Below are positions 30,946-40,905 of a DNA stretch of 64,000 nucleotides, one piece after another. The stretch lies in contig CM076142.1 of assembly GCA_038025085.1 (NCBI GenBank), forward strand, positions 13,891,001 through 13,955,000, read 5' to 3'. Numbering within the stretch: position 1 is the first letter of the stretch; each line of letters opens with the position of its first letter. Source of the stretch: Tetragonia tetragonoides (lineage: Eukaryota; Streptophyta; Magnoliopsida; Caryophyllales; Aizoaceae). Position numbers and translations under genes: made by a program. Below the pieces are notes generated by a model that ran no database searches, was not told the origin of the DNA, and saw only the letters and a list, made by a program, of their open reading frames with translations.

Positions 30946-31873
30946 TATTTGAACTGGTGAAGTTATTTTTGTTGTATGGGTTGGCTGAATATGTATGTTG
31001 GCTATTGTGTTTTGGATAAGGGGTGTACTGCAACTGGTTGTTTTTTGGCAAAGGTAAAATGGGTTGTGTTTTATCACTGTTTTTCAGTTTTTTTTCTGGT
31101 AGCAGATAGGGTAGCTTCTTGCAACTTAGCAAGACAATAGGCATTAGATAAGTTTTTAGGCTTAAACATTCTGACTGCCATTTGGATGTCATCTTCTAGA
31201 CCACCCACAAAATAACTCACAACATAATCCTCACACAAATCAACCTTACTGAGTAACAAATCAAATTTATCTTGGTATTGTTGGACAGAACCAACTTGAC
31301 TCAAGTTCTTTAATTCAGACATAGGGTCTTCAAAAGTACCCCCAAAACGAGTCTCTATTGCTGCAGAATACTCAGTCCAGCTAGGTAAGCCCAATCTTCC
31401 CTTATTTTTCTCAATGTTTGATGCCACAATGAAGCTCTACCCTACAAATGTATGGCAACAATTTTTACTTTATTATTAACATTAATATTGTCAACATCAA
31501 AGAATTGTTGGCACTTATAAAGCCATCCCTTCACATCATCTCCATTAAACTTGGAAAAATCAATTCTAGACAATCTACCAAAACCATAATTGTTCTGAGG
31601 AAAGTTACTTGTTCTGCCCTGACCATCCCCCACAATCTGGGTAACCTGAGTTGCCAGTTCTTGATGATGTAAATTGATTCCTCTTAAAGAATTTGAGAGC
31701 TCCAATATCTTGTCATTATTTTCCAAAGCATCATACATTGAAGATTGGACTATAGCAGGTACTGTTGTTGCCATGACAGTAGCAATGGCTTCAGTTATAA
31801 ACTCCTTCAAGTTTTCATCAATTCCAGAAGCTCTGGTTAAAGGTGCCATTATTACTCCTTCAAGCCCTAACAA
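30946..31873 (-). pseudogene. Gypsy gag, broken
   Basis: A frame with MAPLTRASGIDENLKEF and FSKFNGDDVKGWLYKCQQFF matches plant Gypsy gag. A TAG near 31441 interrupts it. It resumes with the retrotransposon gag block (YSAAIETRFGGTFEDP, VGSVQQYQDKFDLLL, YFVGGLEDDIQ) and runs up to the nested solo LTR. Confidence 0.85.
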
Positions 31874-32438
31874 TGGCTGAATTTACAGATTTTGATCGGT
31901 TCTCGAGTGAGCTAATGACCAGTTGAGGAAAGCAATCCAACCAGTCAAAATCGAATTGAAATTGTGTTTAGTGATTTCAATCAAGAAATCGTTATGTGGC
32001 TAATCATTTGAGGAACAAATCAAACGATTGAAAGTGAATGAATTAAGAACCCTTTTTAGGTTTGAGAACCAATCAATTCAAGAATTTGGCCAGAAACGAG
32101 CTTTGATACCAATTGATATGAGATTTCTAGAATAATCAATTGAAGAAATATCTAGCAATGACAATGGAACTCAAGAATAAGAACTGAGCTCGATTTATTA
32201 TTTGCAATGGCAAATCTGAATAAGAGAGAGAGAGAGAGAGAGTTACAAAGAGAATTATAGATAGAGAAAAGAGAAGTGTTTATGATTATGAAGATAATGA
32301 ACTACTACAATTAATTCTGTTTATATAGCTACTGTACTAACAGAATTCTCTAACAACCTTGGCTAACAACTTCTGTAAGAAACCTAACAAATTTATACGT
32401 ACACGTGACAGACACGTGCAACTAAAATGCACATAACA

Positions 32439-32491
32439 TTCCATCCTCCTTAGAAAATCCTTGTCTCAAGGATTTAAGACATGTCAAAGCC
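32439..32491 (-). mobile_element. Second-element remnant beyond the right Gypsy LTR
   Basis: These about 53 bp (ttccatcctcctta...gacatgtcaaagcc) repeat the internal sequence next to the left LTR (25802-25855), including the end of the integrase frame. The order LTR-internal-LTR-internal fragment indicates a former tandem element, trimmed where the copy C exon begins. Confidence 0.7.
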
Positions 32492-32612
32492 TTTGAAGCC
32501 ATTGATGGAACTGATAAGCTTTTGAAAGTCTTCAGAGCAAAAGTTTGGACAAAGCCTGCTTCTGACTTGAAATTGATGCTCTTTGAGCCAGCCTCAGACA
32601 ATAAGCAGACAG
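32492..32612 (+). pseudogene. Copy C: 3' half of the cystatin-like exon
   Basis: Reads FEAIDGTDKLLKVFRAKVWT, then KPASDLKLMLFEPASDN, which is the second half of a phytocystatin (YxLxLEAxDGxKKKVYEAKVWVKPW). It ends at the same GTAATC donor and phase as copy B exon 3. The QxVxG half and the two preceding exons are gone, replaced by the Gypsy junction. Confidence 0.7.
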
Positions 32613-33131
32613 GTAATCATTTACTTCTTCGAGGAAGTACACTAGTTTTGGATAAAGAATTAATATTGACAAATAAAATTTGATATAAATTCAAGTTACT
32701 TACTTGAAGGATATACTGTTACCCACTGCGTATTTCTCAACTAAATAATGTTTTAGTAGATAACACTTCTATTGGGAAGTTATGATTAAAATATCTCTTT
32801 CAAAAGGGGATGGATCGTTTATTATAAACGATAATAAGATATAAACTCTAGTGATGCTGTGTTGATGGTCGGGCGATGGTAGCAATCAAATGTGGTGGTG
32901 GCCACTGGCTGCTGAAATGGCTTTGTTGTGGAGAGGTTTTTAATTTTAAAATTTTCGAAGTTTCTTAAAAGACGTACACAGCTAAAACTGAAGTCAAGAT
33001 TAGCTGCCATTCCTTGTAGCTTTGGTGGTTTACACTTCTTGCAAAGGGAAACCATGGTAGCTGCTTTCGGTGGTAGTTTTGGCATGGCGACCCTGATTAT
33101 TTTCTTTTTCGATGATAAATCTAGACCCTTG
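32613..33131 (+). other. Copy C intron, left of the Copia insertion
   Basis: Aligns to copy B 5103-6040 with deletions. It stops at the CCTTG target site. Frames on both strands here are not conserved with copy B. Confidence 0.5.
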
Positions 33132-33774
33132 TGTTGGAAACAATGCTCAGAGTGGAGTTTGGTAATGACCAATTTGAGTTTGGTTCCACCCAATCGTATC
33201 CAGATTCGCGAGATCTTAATTACTGAACACGGAATTAATGAGATCCGTTTCTGCTGTTATAATCTTCTATTCTTGGATATAACAGCTCCTGGTTTTCAGC
33301 CCATATCTTTATTGTGATATTATATCCTTGATTTCCAAATCAATTGATTCCCTTGATTCTCTCCCCATTAATTACGTTATTTGATTTCCTATTGATAGGA
33401 AAGTTCCAGCTCTCTTTTGGCTATAAAAGCTCTGTCAATATTGCTGAAAAATACACAATAGAAATCAACCATCTTCCTTTCTCTCTCTCCAACTATATTC
33501 CCATTATTCTTGAGCAAGTTGAGTTTTGTTCAAATCCTTCCTCATGAGTGCACACGAGTAAGGGTGTTGTGTTAACCTTGAGAAGCGAGTGCTGGGTAAT
33601 CGATTTGCACCTAGATCGAGGCGAAATCGCTTTTAAGGCAGTGGTTAATCCCACGGCGCAGTAAGTTACTTTCGTGTTCTGTTTCTGCCAGTTGATCATT
33701 GGGACTGACCAAACATCAGTTTGGGTACACCTATTCTAACAATTTAAAAGCAATTTACCTTTTTCCTTTGATCA

Positions 33775-34446
33775 ATGACCCTTGTGTTGAACAAGACTAT
33801 CACTGACATGTCGAAAATTGAGCTTCTTGATGGGAACAATTATAAGAGGTGGTCCCAAAAGATGCTCATCGTTTTCGAACAATTTGAATTGGACTATGTC
33901 CTATTCGACCCACCAATTTTTGGTGAAGATGATGATAATGATGTTGAGGAGAAGACCAAGAATGATGCTGATGAGAAACTCAAAAGAAAGTTTGAGAAGG
34001 ACGACAAATCTGTTCGTGGTCATATGTTAAGTCATGTGACAAACTCCCTCTTCGACTTGTTCATTAAAGAAAAATCTGCCAAGTCGATTTGGGATACTCT
34101 TGAGAGGAAATATGGTGCCGATGATGCTGGAAAGAAGAAGTATGTGGTTGGTAATTGGCTCGAATTCCAGATGGTCGATGAAAAACCAATCATGGACCAA
34201 GTGCACCAATATGAGAACCTCTGTGCCGAAGTGCTGTCCGAAGGTATGGAGATGTGTGAGATCTTTCAAGCCAATGTCTTGATCGAGAGATAGCCCAAAT
34301 CTTGGAATGACTTTCGTGGTCATTTGAAGCACAAGAAGAAGGACATTACACTTGAGCAGTTGGCTGGGCACATGAGGATTGAGGAAGCCAATCGACTCAA
34401 AGATAAGTCTAACCCCATCCCAATTACTTCTAGTAATGCTTATTAG
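33775..34446 (+). pseudogene. Copia gag with one stop
   Basis: The frame from 33775 holds a UBN2-type gag: IELLDGNNYKRWSQKMLIVF, then SAKSIWDTLERKYG. A TAG at 34291-34293 interrupts it. The same frame continues as PKSWNDFRGHLKHKKKD and LEQLAGHMRIEE up to a stop near 34446. Protease and integrase are absent. Confidence 0.85.
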
Positions 34447-34887
34447 TTTTGGGAGCATGTGGGGGTTAGAGGTTTTATTTACTTATTGCATAGAATGCTT
34501 AATAAATAAATCCCCATATGTAATTTTCAAAGCTTTACACTAAACGTGACCTATTTGAAATTGTGGGGGTGTTTGATAAAGTAGTTTTGCCTAGTCATAA
34601 GCACATGATATTTGGGCTTAAAATCATTGGTTCTGATTTTAGTTGGTTATGCCCAAATATCAGTATAGCATATAGATTCATGTGCTTGAATAATTATTCT
34701 ATTTTTGAATCTAGAGATGTTGAATTCTTTAAGCATATCTTTTCTTTGAAAATAAATGCTGAATCATGTGGTATTGCTATGACTATGCATGCTTCTTTTC
34801 GTTACCTGCTTCGGTTAATAATGATGTATGTGGTGTTGACCACAAAGAAGTAAAACAGTTAGAATTGATACAAACTTTGGTTCTGAC

Positions 34888-35335
34888 TTTATCAAAGCTA
34901 TTCTAACCGAAGATTTAAATGTTGATGAATTCAATGAGAATATCATTTATTCTTATATGATTGATGAAGAGCCTAAAACTTTTGCAGAGGCTATGTCTTC
35001 GGTTGATGCTAGCTTTTGGAAAGAAGCTATAAACAATAAAGGAGCCAAATGATTATCGAATTTGCTTGCGAATGTTCATTTGTGGAGAAGTATCTTAAGT
35101 CTCCATTCATTGTGATTCAGTAGCATCCATCTCGGTAACTAAGAATCATGCGTATAATGGTAAGAAAGTACATTTACGCATAAGATTTGGTGAGACAATT
35201 GATAAACAATGATGTACTTCTTTTTTGAGTACTTGAAATTCAAAATAACTTTGGCGGATCCTTTAACCAAAGGATTGACCAGAAAAATGGTCATGAATGC
35301 GTCGAGGGAGATGGGCTTAAAGCCCTTGGATTGAG
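34888..35335 (+). pseudogene. Copia pol remnants (RT start and RNase H end)
   Basis: EEPKTFAEAMSSVDASFWKEAI is the start of Copia reverse transcriptase. Within about 30 bp the text jumps to an RNase H region (VIHCDSVASISVTKNHAYNG) and ends TLADPLTKGLTRKMVM...GLKPLD. Almost all of RT is deleted. Confidence 0.8.
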
Positions 35336-36080
35336 AGAATCATGGTGGATACCCAACCTTTCAAGGTTCAATGTGGTCAAACGAAGCCATGATGAGACTC
35401 AATGAGCACCAACCTACCCATCCCTATGGCGATTATTGGTACTATTTGTAAGGATGAGCTTTTTGCTCTTAATGAATTCATAGCCCTAGTTGGATGGTCC
35501 TTGAGAGACGGACTTGATGGATTCACCGCTTAATTTTGTGAGGAAGAGCTTACGCTCTTAATGGATTCATAACCCTACTTGGGTGGTCCTTGTGAGACGG
35601 ACTTGATGGATTCACCGCTTGATTATGTGAGGATGAGCACTCATTACTCTTAATGATTTCACGGTCCTGGTGTTTGATGGTCAGACCCAAAGGTAAGTTT
35701 GGGTAGACCTAATTGTGTTGGACTCGTAGAAAATCACCTACGTGAGTGAGAAGGTTTGGCCACCTTCTATGAAAGATTTATGGGCTTCTTTCTAGAGCAC
35801 TCATGAGTACCCGAGGTTATTTTGGCCATTTATATGTGTTTATTATCGCGGGACAAAATCTCAATAAAGTGATAAGGTGCGTGTCTTGAGGTGTCACCTT
35901 TACGTCATTGTAGTTCAAGAGTAACTTCACTCCTTGATGTTCGGTATGACCTCAATTCACTATGTGTCAATTCAAATCGCAAGATATTAGCACTTAAGTG
36001 CCAAGTCATTTGTTTGCTCAGGAAACTTTGCTCATTCATTCATTTGGAATTCTTATATCTCTTTCGCATTGGTGGAGGAT
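35336..36080. other. Copia 3' untranslated interior
   Basis: Contains two near-identical 110-bp blocks (about 35451-35560 and 35565-35640) with gaggaagagctt/gaggatgagc, gggtggtccttg and gacttgatggattcaccgctt. No coding sequence. Confidence 0.6.
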
Positions 36081-36698
36081 TGTTGGAAACAATGCTTAGA
36101 GTGGAGTTTGGTTATGACCAATCTGAGTTTGGTTCCACCCGATCGTATCCAGATTCGCGAGATCTTAATTGCTGAAATCACGGAATTAATGGGATCCGTT
36201 TCTGCTGTTATAATCTTTTATTCTTGGATATAACAACTCCTGATTTTCAGCCCATATCTTTATTGTGATATTATATCCTTGATTTCCAAATCAATTGATT
36301 CCCTTGATTCTCTCCCCATTAATTACGTTATTTGATTTCCTATTGATAGAAAAGTTTCAGCTCTCTTTTGGCTATAAAAGCTCTGTCAATATTGCTAGAA
36401 AATACACAAGAGAAATCAACCATCTTCCTTTCTCTCTCTCCCAACTATATTCCCATTATTCCTGAGCAAGTTGAGTTTTGTTTCAATCCTTCCTCGTGAG
36501 TGCACACGAGTAAGGATGTTGTGTTAACCTTGGGAAGCGAGCGCTGGGTAATCGATTTGCACCTAGATCGAGGCAAAATCGCTTTTAAGGCAGTGGTTAA
36601 TCCCACGGCGCAGCAAGTTACTTTCGTGTTCTGTTTCTGCCAATTGATCATTGGGTCTGACCAAACATCAGTTTAGGTACACCTATTCTAACACCTTG

Positions 36699-39418
36699 GA
36701 TTGTTGTTGTATAAATATGCACCATTTTGATTTTTGATTTGGTGACAACGTGTTATGGATGATTTTGGCTACTTCGGAAATCCAGTGATGCAAGGGTCTG
36801 GAGTGCATCCCCTCATGCTCTCTCTTCGTTTAAAATGGGGTAACTCTAGACCTTGGACACCACCAAGATAAGAGAAATTAGTACAATGAAGTCTCTCAAT
36901 TCCTCTGTAATCTGTCTATGTAGTTACATGTACATACATTTAGCTGGTATTTACATTTATATGTGCAGTGAAAGAAGTTTGTTTTCTGATGTTTTAGATA
37001 TTTGTGATATGTATTTTGCTGAATTTTTGTGATGTTTATTCGTTATAGAGATGGTTGAGAAGAGTGCTGTTGTTCAAAGCAGAAAGGAGGAAGCAAGAGT
37101 TGCTGGGGCTGAGGCATGTAGCAGTGCAAATGACGTCGTTTATACAAAGGGCCGGATGTTTTTAGATTGCAACGATGATGACTCAAAGGCTACTGCGGGA
37201 ACAAGTTCTAAGTAAGGTATCCACCACTCCTTTATGCCCATTTATATCAAATGCATTTCTTGGAGAAACCACAAAATCTTGAGAGTGGATTTCTTGCTGC
37301 TGAGTGCTGACTCAAGAGTGCTATTGCTCACAGCATAAAGGAGAAACAAAGAGTTGCTCCTCAGGCTGAGGCATGCAGCAGGTCACGTGGCATCCTCTCG
37401 ACAGAGGGCCAGTTGATATCTGATGGCGAAGTAGATAAGTCAGAGGCTAATGTGGGAACAATTTCTGAGTAATCTCTCCACCACTCCTTTGTGCCAAAAC
37501 TGCAATATCTGAGGGTGGATTTCTTGCTGCTGACTTAATAAGTGTGCATTTGCAGACTCAAGCCTGGCAAACTTCTTGCTCAAGGTTTCTCCATTTTATT
37601 GTACGAAATCATTCTGGATACCCAAGTCTCTTTCTCTTTACATCTGCTGTGTGGAATAACTCCTAATAATATTTTTCTCCTGATATCGTAGGGAAGAAAT
37701 AAGGACGCAGAACCCTAACTGGACATATGCCAGGGTAAGTTGTGTTATACCTGCTGATACATGAGTATGAGTGTATGACATTCATGTAAATGTTTCAAGT
37801 TTTTCTTAATTATGTTTCATGGGTCTCATCAGGCTTGAAGAGCTGCTTCAAAAAAGTGGAGGTCACTTCCATATCCTGTAAGTATCTTGTGTTGTTCGTT
37901 TACCACGAAACATAATCTAGTTGGAATGGCGCTTCTGTACAGAGCTTTGTTGAAACAACAAGATCAGGAAGAGATGGGAAATTCCATTTGGGTCCTTTAA
38001 GGTTTTGGGTGGTTTCCCAACTTCTAAGTAAAAAATCTATTCACCTTATTATGTTTTGCTTAGCGGAAAAGAGGTAGGTTTTACCTCAAATGTGTAAATA
38101 TGGATGTCCTGGTGGAACAAACTTGAAACGTGCCTTGATCTTAAGGACATATTCCAGTTTTGGTGAATAAGAAACTTGGACCAAGGAACCCTGTGGGGGT
38201 AGCTCAGCTGGTAAGACCTCTGAGAAGTATTGCAGAGGTCCCAGGTTCGAGTCCCCTCAGGGCCACGGGAGGTTTTCCTGGTCGTTAACTTCAGGGCCCG
38301 TGGGATTAGTCAAGCAATGCTTGGACACCCATGTTATCTAGTAAAAAGAAACTTGGACCAAGGTTGGTAAGTCGGTAGGTGCTTTAGATGAAATGCTAGT
38401 CAACCTCATTGTCAGGACCTAGTCAGTTGTTCAAGTTGAAGTGCTTCAGAATGTTATTGCTGTGCAAGACATCTACTATACAAAAACAGAGACAAGTGAA
38501 CATCCTCTTAGAATGATCACGGATAGCCTTCACACAACTTCAGTGAGCATGTCCAGTAATTGCGCATAACTCAAAATATTGTTTGTCAAACGTAAATAAC
38601 AAGCTTGATATCGACTTTCAAGTGAACAGCTGGAACCTGGAACCTGTAGAAACCTGATAACCATGGGGTTATGGCTGTGGTTAGCATTTTCTTTAAGAAT
38701 ACAACTCATAAGGTATGGGATTATCAGTCCATACCCCGGTATTCCATTCCTGCTTTCAATCTGATACCTATTATTGAACGAAATGCCATAGTTCTTGAAA
38801 GATCTCATCAATCAAACTAGTCTCTTTTGATAATGTAATGGTACCTTTGATGTCTTTGTTTCTTGTTAATAAATGTCATTGTTTCTTGTTAATAGTGTGC
38901 ATTATGTGAAGACTCCCTTTGATTAGTGAGACATCTTAGAGGAGACTGACTAATTGAAAACTTCGATTTGGGGATTGGCTCACTGTGGAGAATTACTCGA
39001 TCACAATATGGTGTTTGGGTTAAATATTGTGTGATGTAGGATTAGAATGAAGGAATTTAATTACTAAATGACTAAGCCTGTGGACAATATTTCAAACAGG
39101 TACAAATACTCTAGGAGGATTATATTTGTGGTGCGCATGATTTGGAAATTATTATCGTACAATTTTCGCAATTCAACTGACTAGGCGAATTGTGTTGATC
39201 GCTCCAAAATCTAAATCCTGCATTTTGAGCTAAGCGAGGTGGTACAGTTGAAAGGTTCTAACTTCTGGCCAAGTTAACACAAATCCACAACGTCTTAAGG
39301 GACTGCTCAAATTTGGGTGAACATGTCTTATCTGGTCTGACCATGGTATTCATGCTTTCAGGAGAAACGCCCGTTCGTTGCAGAAGCAGAGAAAAGGCTA
39401 AAGGAAAAGCGAGAATGA
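36699..39418 (+). pseudogene. Copy C: linker and HMG-box-like exons
   Basis: Exons by alignment to copy B: 37049-37211, 37319-37468, 37556-37600, 37692-37734, 37833-37877, 39362-39418, with GT/AG ends and continuous phase. Two successive linker exons share the RVAxxAEACSxxxG pattern, so the linker exon is duplicated relative to copy B. The HMG-like part reads KPGKLLAQGFSILL, EEIRTQNPNWTYAR, RAASKKWRSLPYP and EKRPFVAEAEKRLKEK. A TGA at 37836-37838 (CGA or AGA in a relative; copy B has AGA) is the only stop. With the 5' exons missing this copy is a pseudogene. Confidence 0.65.
38187..38345 (+). mobile_element. tRNA-derived SINE, about 159 bp
   Basis: The pol III A box is TAGCTCAGCTGG (38200-38211) and the B box GGTTCGAGTCC (38244-38254). 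The target duplication AAGAAACTTGGACCAAGG flanks it (38169-38186 and 38346-38363). It ends in a short A-rich tail. It sits in an intron of copy C and is absent from copy B. Confidence 0.9.
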
Positions 39419-40905
39419 GTCACATTGGAATGCATTACGCAGGCGTATGGTTCCCCAGCTTGGAGGGGCTGTCACGGTAGGATACTCTTCTTTCATGCAG
39501 GTGGGAAGTGGATGCTGTGAAGCACGAGTTGGTAGCTTAACTTTTGAATGTTATAGGTGCTGTGAGATCTTCAATGGTATCATCTGCTATCCCTATAATA
39601 GTACGAGTGGCTCTCTCAGGAACTAAAATGAACGTTGCCCTCCTATTAGCTTGCTGATGAGAGTGAACAAATTTCTTAGTGGTAACAATTGTCAATAACA
39701 ATGAAAAAGTAATAGATGTGGAGAATCAGGCAGAACTAACATTGGCGTCATAGTTTTCACTTTATCAAAATTTTTTAGTTTTCACTTGTTTGGTTTACAA
39801 TTAGTTGTTGTGGTTGAGTTTTTCTACATGATATTATTGTAGTTTGAAAGTTTTTCATTATAAATTCCAACATAAATTATGATGGGGGTTAAAGACAAGT
39901 TCTTTTGCAATAAGCATTTGGTTATAAGCATTGACTTTGTATAAGCTTATTCCTTTATGTTTGTGAGCGGTTTCATTAGGGTCTTTGAAGGACGACTTTA
40001 TTCTTGTATTCTATACTCCTTAATAAAACTCTTTTTCTTATCTAAAAAAAGATTTTTTTTTTTTTCATTGTTTTTATAGAATGCTTAGCTTTATGTAAAA
40101 TTCTATTTGGTTGATGGGTTCCCCTTATATAATATCAAATACGCTAGTCGTAATTCAAATCTCCACCCTAGGGGCTAGAGCATACCGCATATAAATCTTT
40201 TGAAAAGAAAATGAGTCAACAAGGTCAATTGATCTAATGTGGCTTCAAAGTATGCTAGTGATCTCATACACGGAGAAGGGAATAGAGCTCATTTGCTTAC
40301 TTGTGTACGTTAGTGGTTGTTTTTAACCGGTGTCCGGTAATAATGTAATATGACTGATTTTCCCGCTGATTGTGTAGCACTGGTGCACTACCACTTTTGG
40401 TGAATGACATTTAGAAGATGAATAGTCTGTAGTTTCTTCAAATTTGAACCAAAAAGGTATGATGAGCCAAATTGTTTGAATGGGAGGACCATGGACAAAA
40501 ATGTCGACTGTACTAGACCAAACCGAATAGGTCAGTCCGGTCTAATTTCCTGTCCAGACCAATCAGACCGGAGCTGATTTGAGCAACACCAGGCTTGCCA
40601 GTCAACCCTCTGAATTTGGTACATGGTGCAACTCTTGTAAGTTTGCAGTCAAAGGGACGAATAGAGCGAGAACAGAGTACTTCAAAAAGAAAATTATTTT
40701 CCTGTTCATGCACAGGCAACAAGATTATCAGTTTCACCTTTCTTTATTAGCATGTAATCCGTTAGACATGTCCCGGGGTTTTTTGACATTGCAGCCATAC
40801 AACATAGGAAGAAAACATTACATATTCACAAGCATCAAGCTCAAAGGTGCATGGATAGACATTCAGACTAAGAAACAGACAACAAGCAGTCATTTTCGTC
40901 ATCAT
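39419..40905. other. 3' flank of copy C and intergenic DNA
   Basis: The family 3' block is at 39470-39515. After about 39830 nothing recognisable is present. A short region at 40505-40575 is rich in CAGACC/GGTCTG inverted text (gaccggtctg-like), perhaps a degraded MITE. The 121-codon frame at 40579 overlaps this and the CBSX3 3' region and is not called. Confidence 0.4.

Larger units (their letters stand above)
25409..32438 (-). mobile_element. Ty3/Gypsy LTR retrotransposon inserted in copy C, 7.0 kb
   Basis: The LTRs are 25409-25801 (393 bp, with an expanded (GA)n) and 32114-32438 (325 bp), bounded by TGATATGAG and ATAACA on the plus strand. Next to the right LTR, the minus strand reads TGGTATCAAAGC (about 32102-32113), a primer site for initiator tRNA-Met. 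Next to the left LTR is a polypurine tract (AAGGAGGATGGAAT on the minus strand). The order gag-PR-RT-RH-IN on the minus strand is Gypsy-type. Several stops break the polyprotein. No matching target duplication is found; the right side continues into element sequence rather than gene. Confidence 0.9.
33132..36693 (+). mobile_element. Ty1/Copia deletion derivative, 3.6 kb
   Basis: The LTRs are 33132-33741 and 36081-36693, both starting TGTTGGAAACAATGCT and ending CTATTCTAACA. The target duplication CCTTG lies at 33127-33131 and 36694-36698. A GGTGGAGGAT purine tract precedes the 3' LTR. The LTRs are very similar, so the insertion looks recent. Removing it rejoins gatgataaatctagacc to cttggattgttgttg, as in copy B. 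The interior keeps gag and the two ends of pol only. Confidence 0.92.

Noticed and set aside
38195..38270. tRNA gene
   Set aside because: A and B boxes are present, but the cloverleaf is not: the anticodon and acceptor arms do not pair. The body extends to 159 bp with a target duplication, so it is a SINE.
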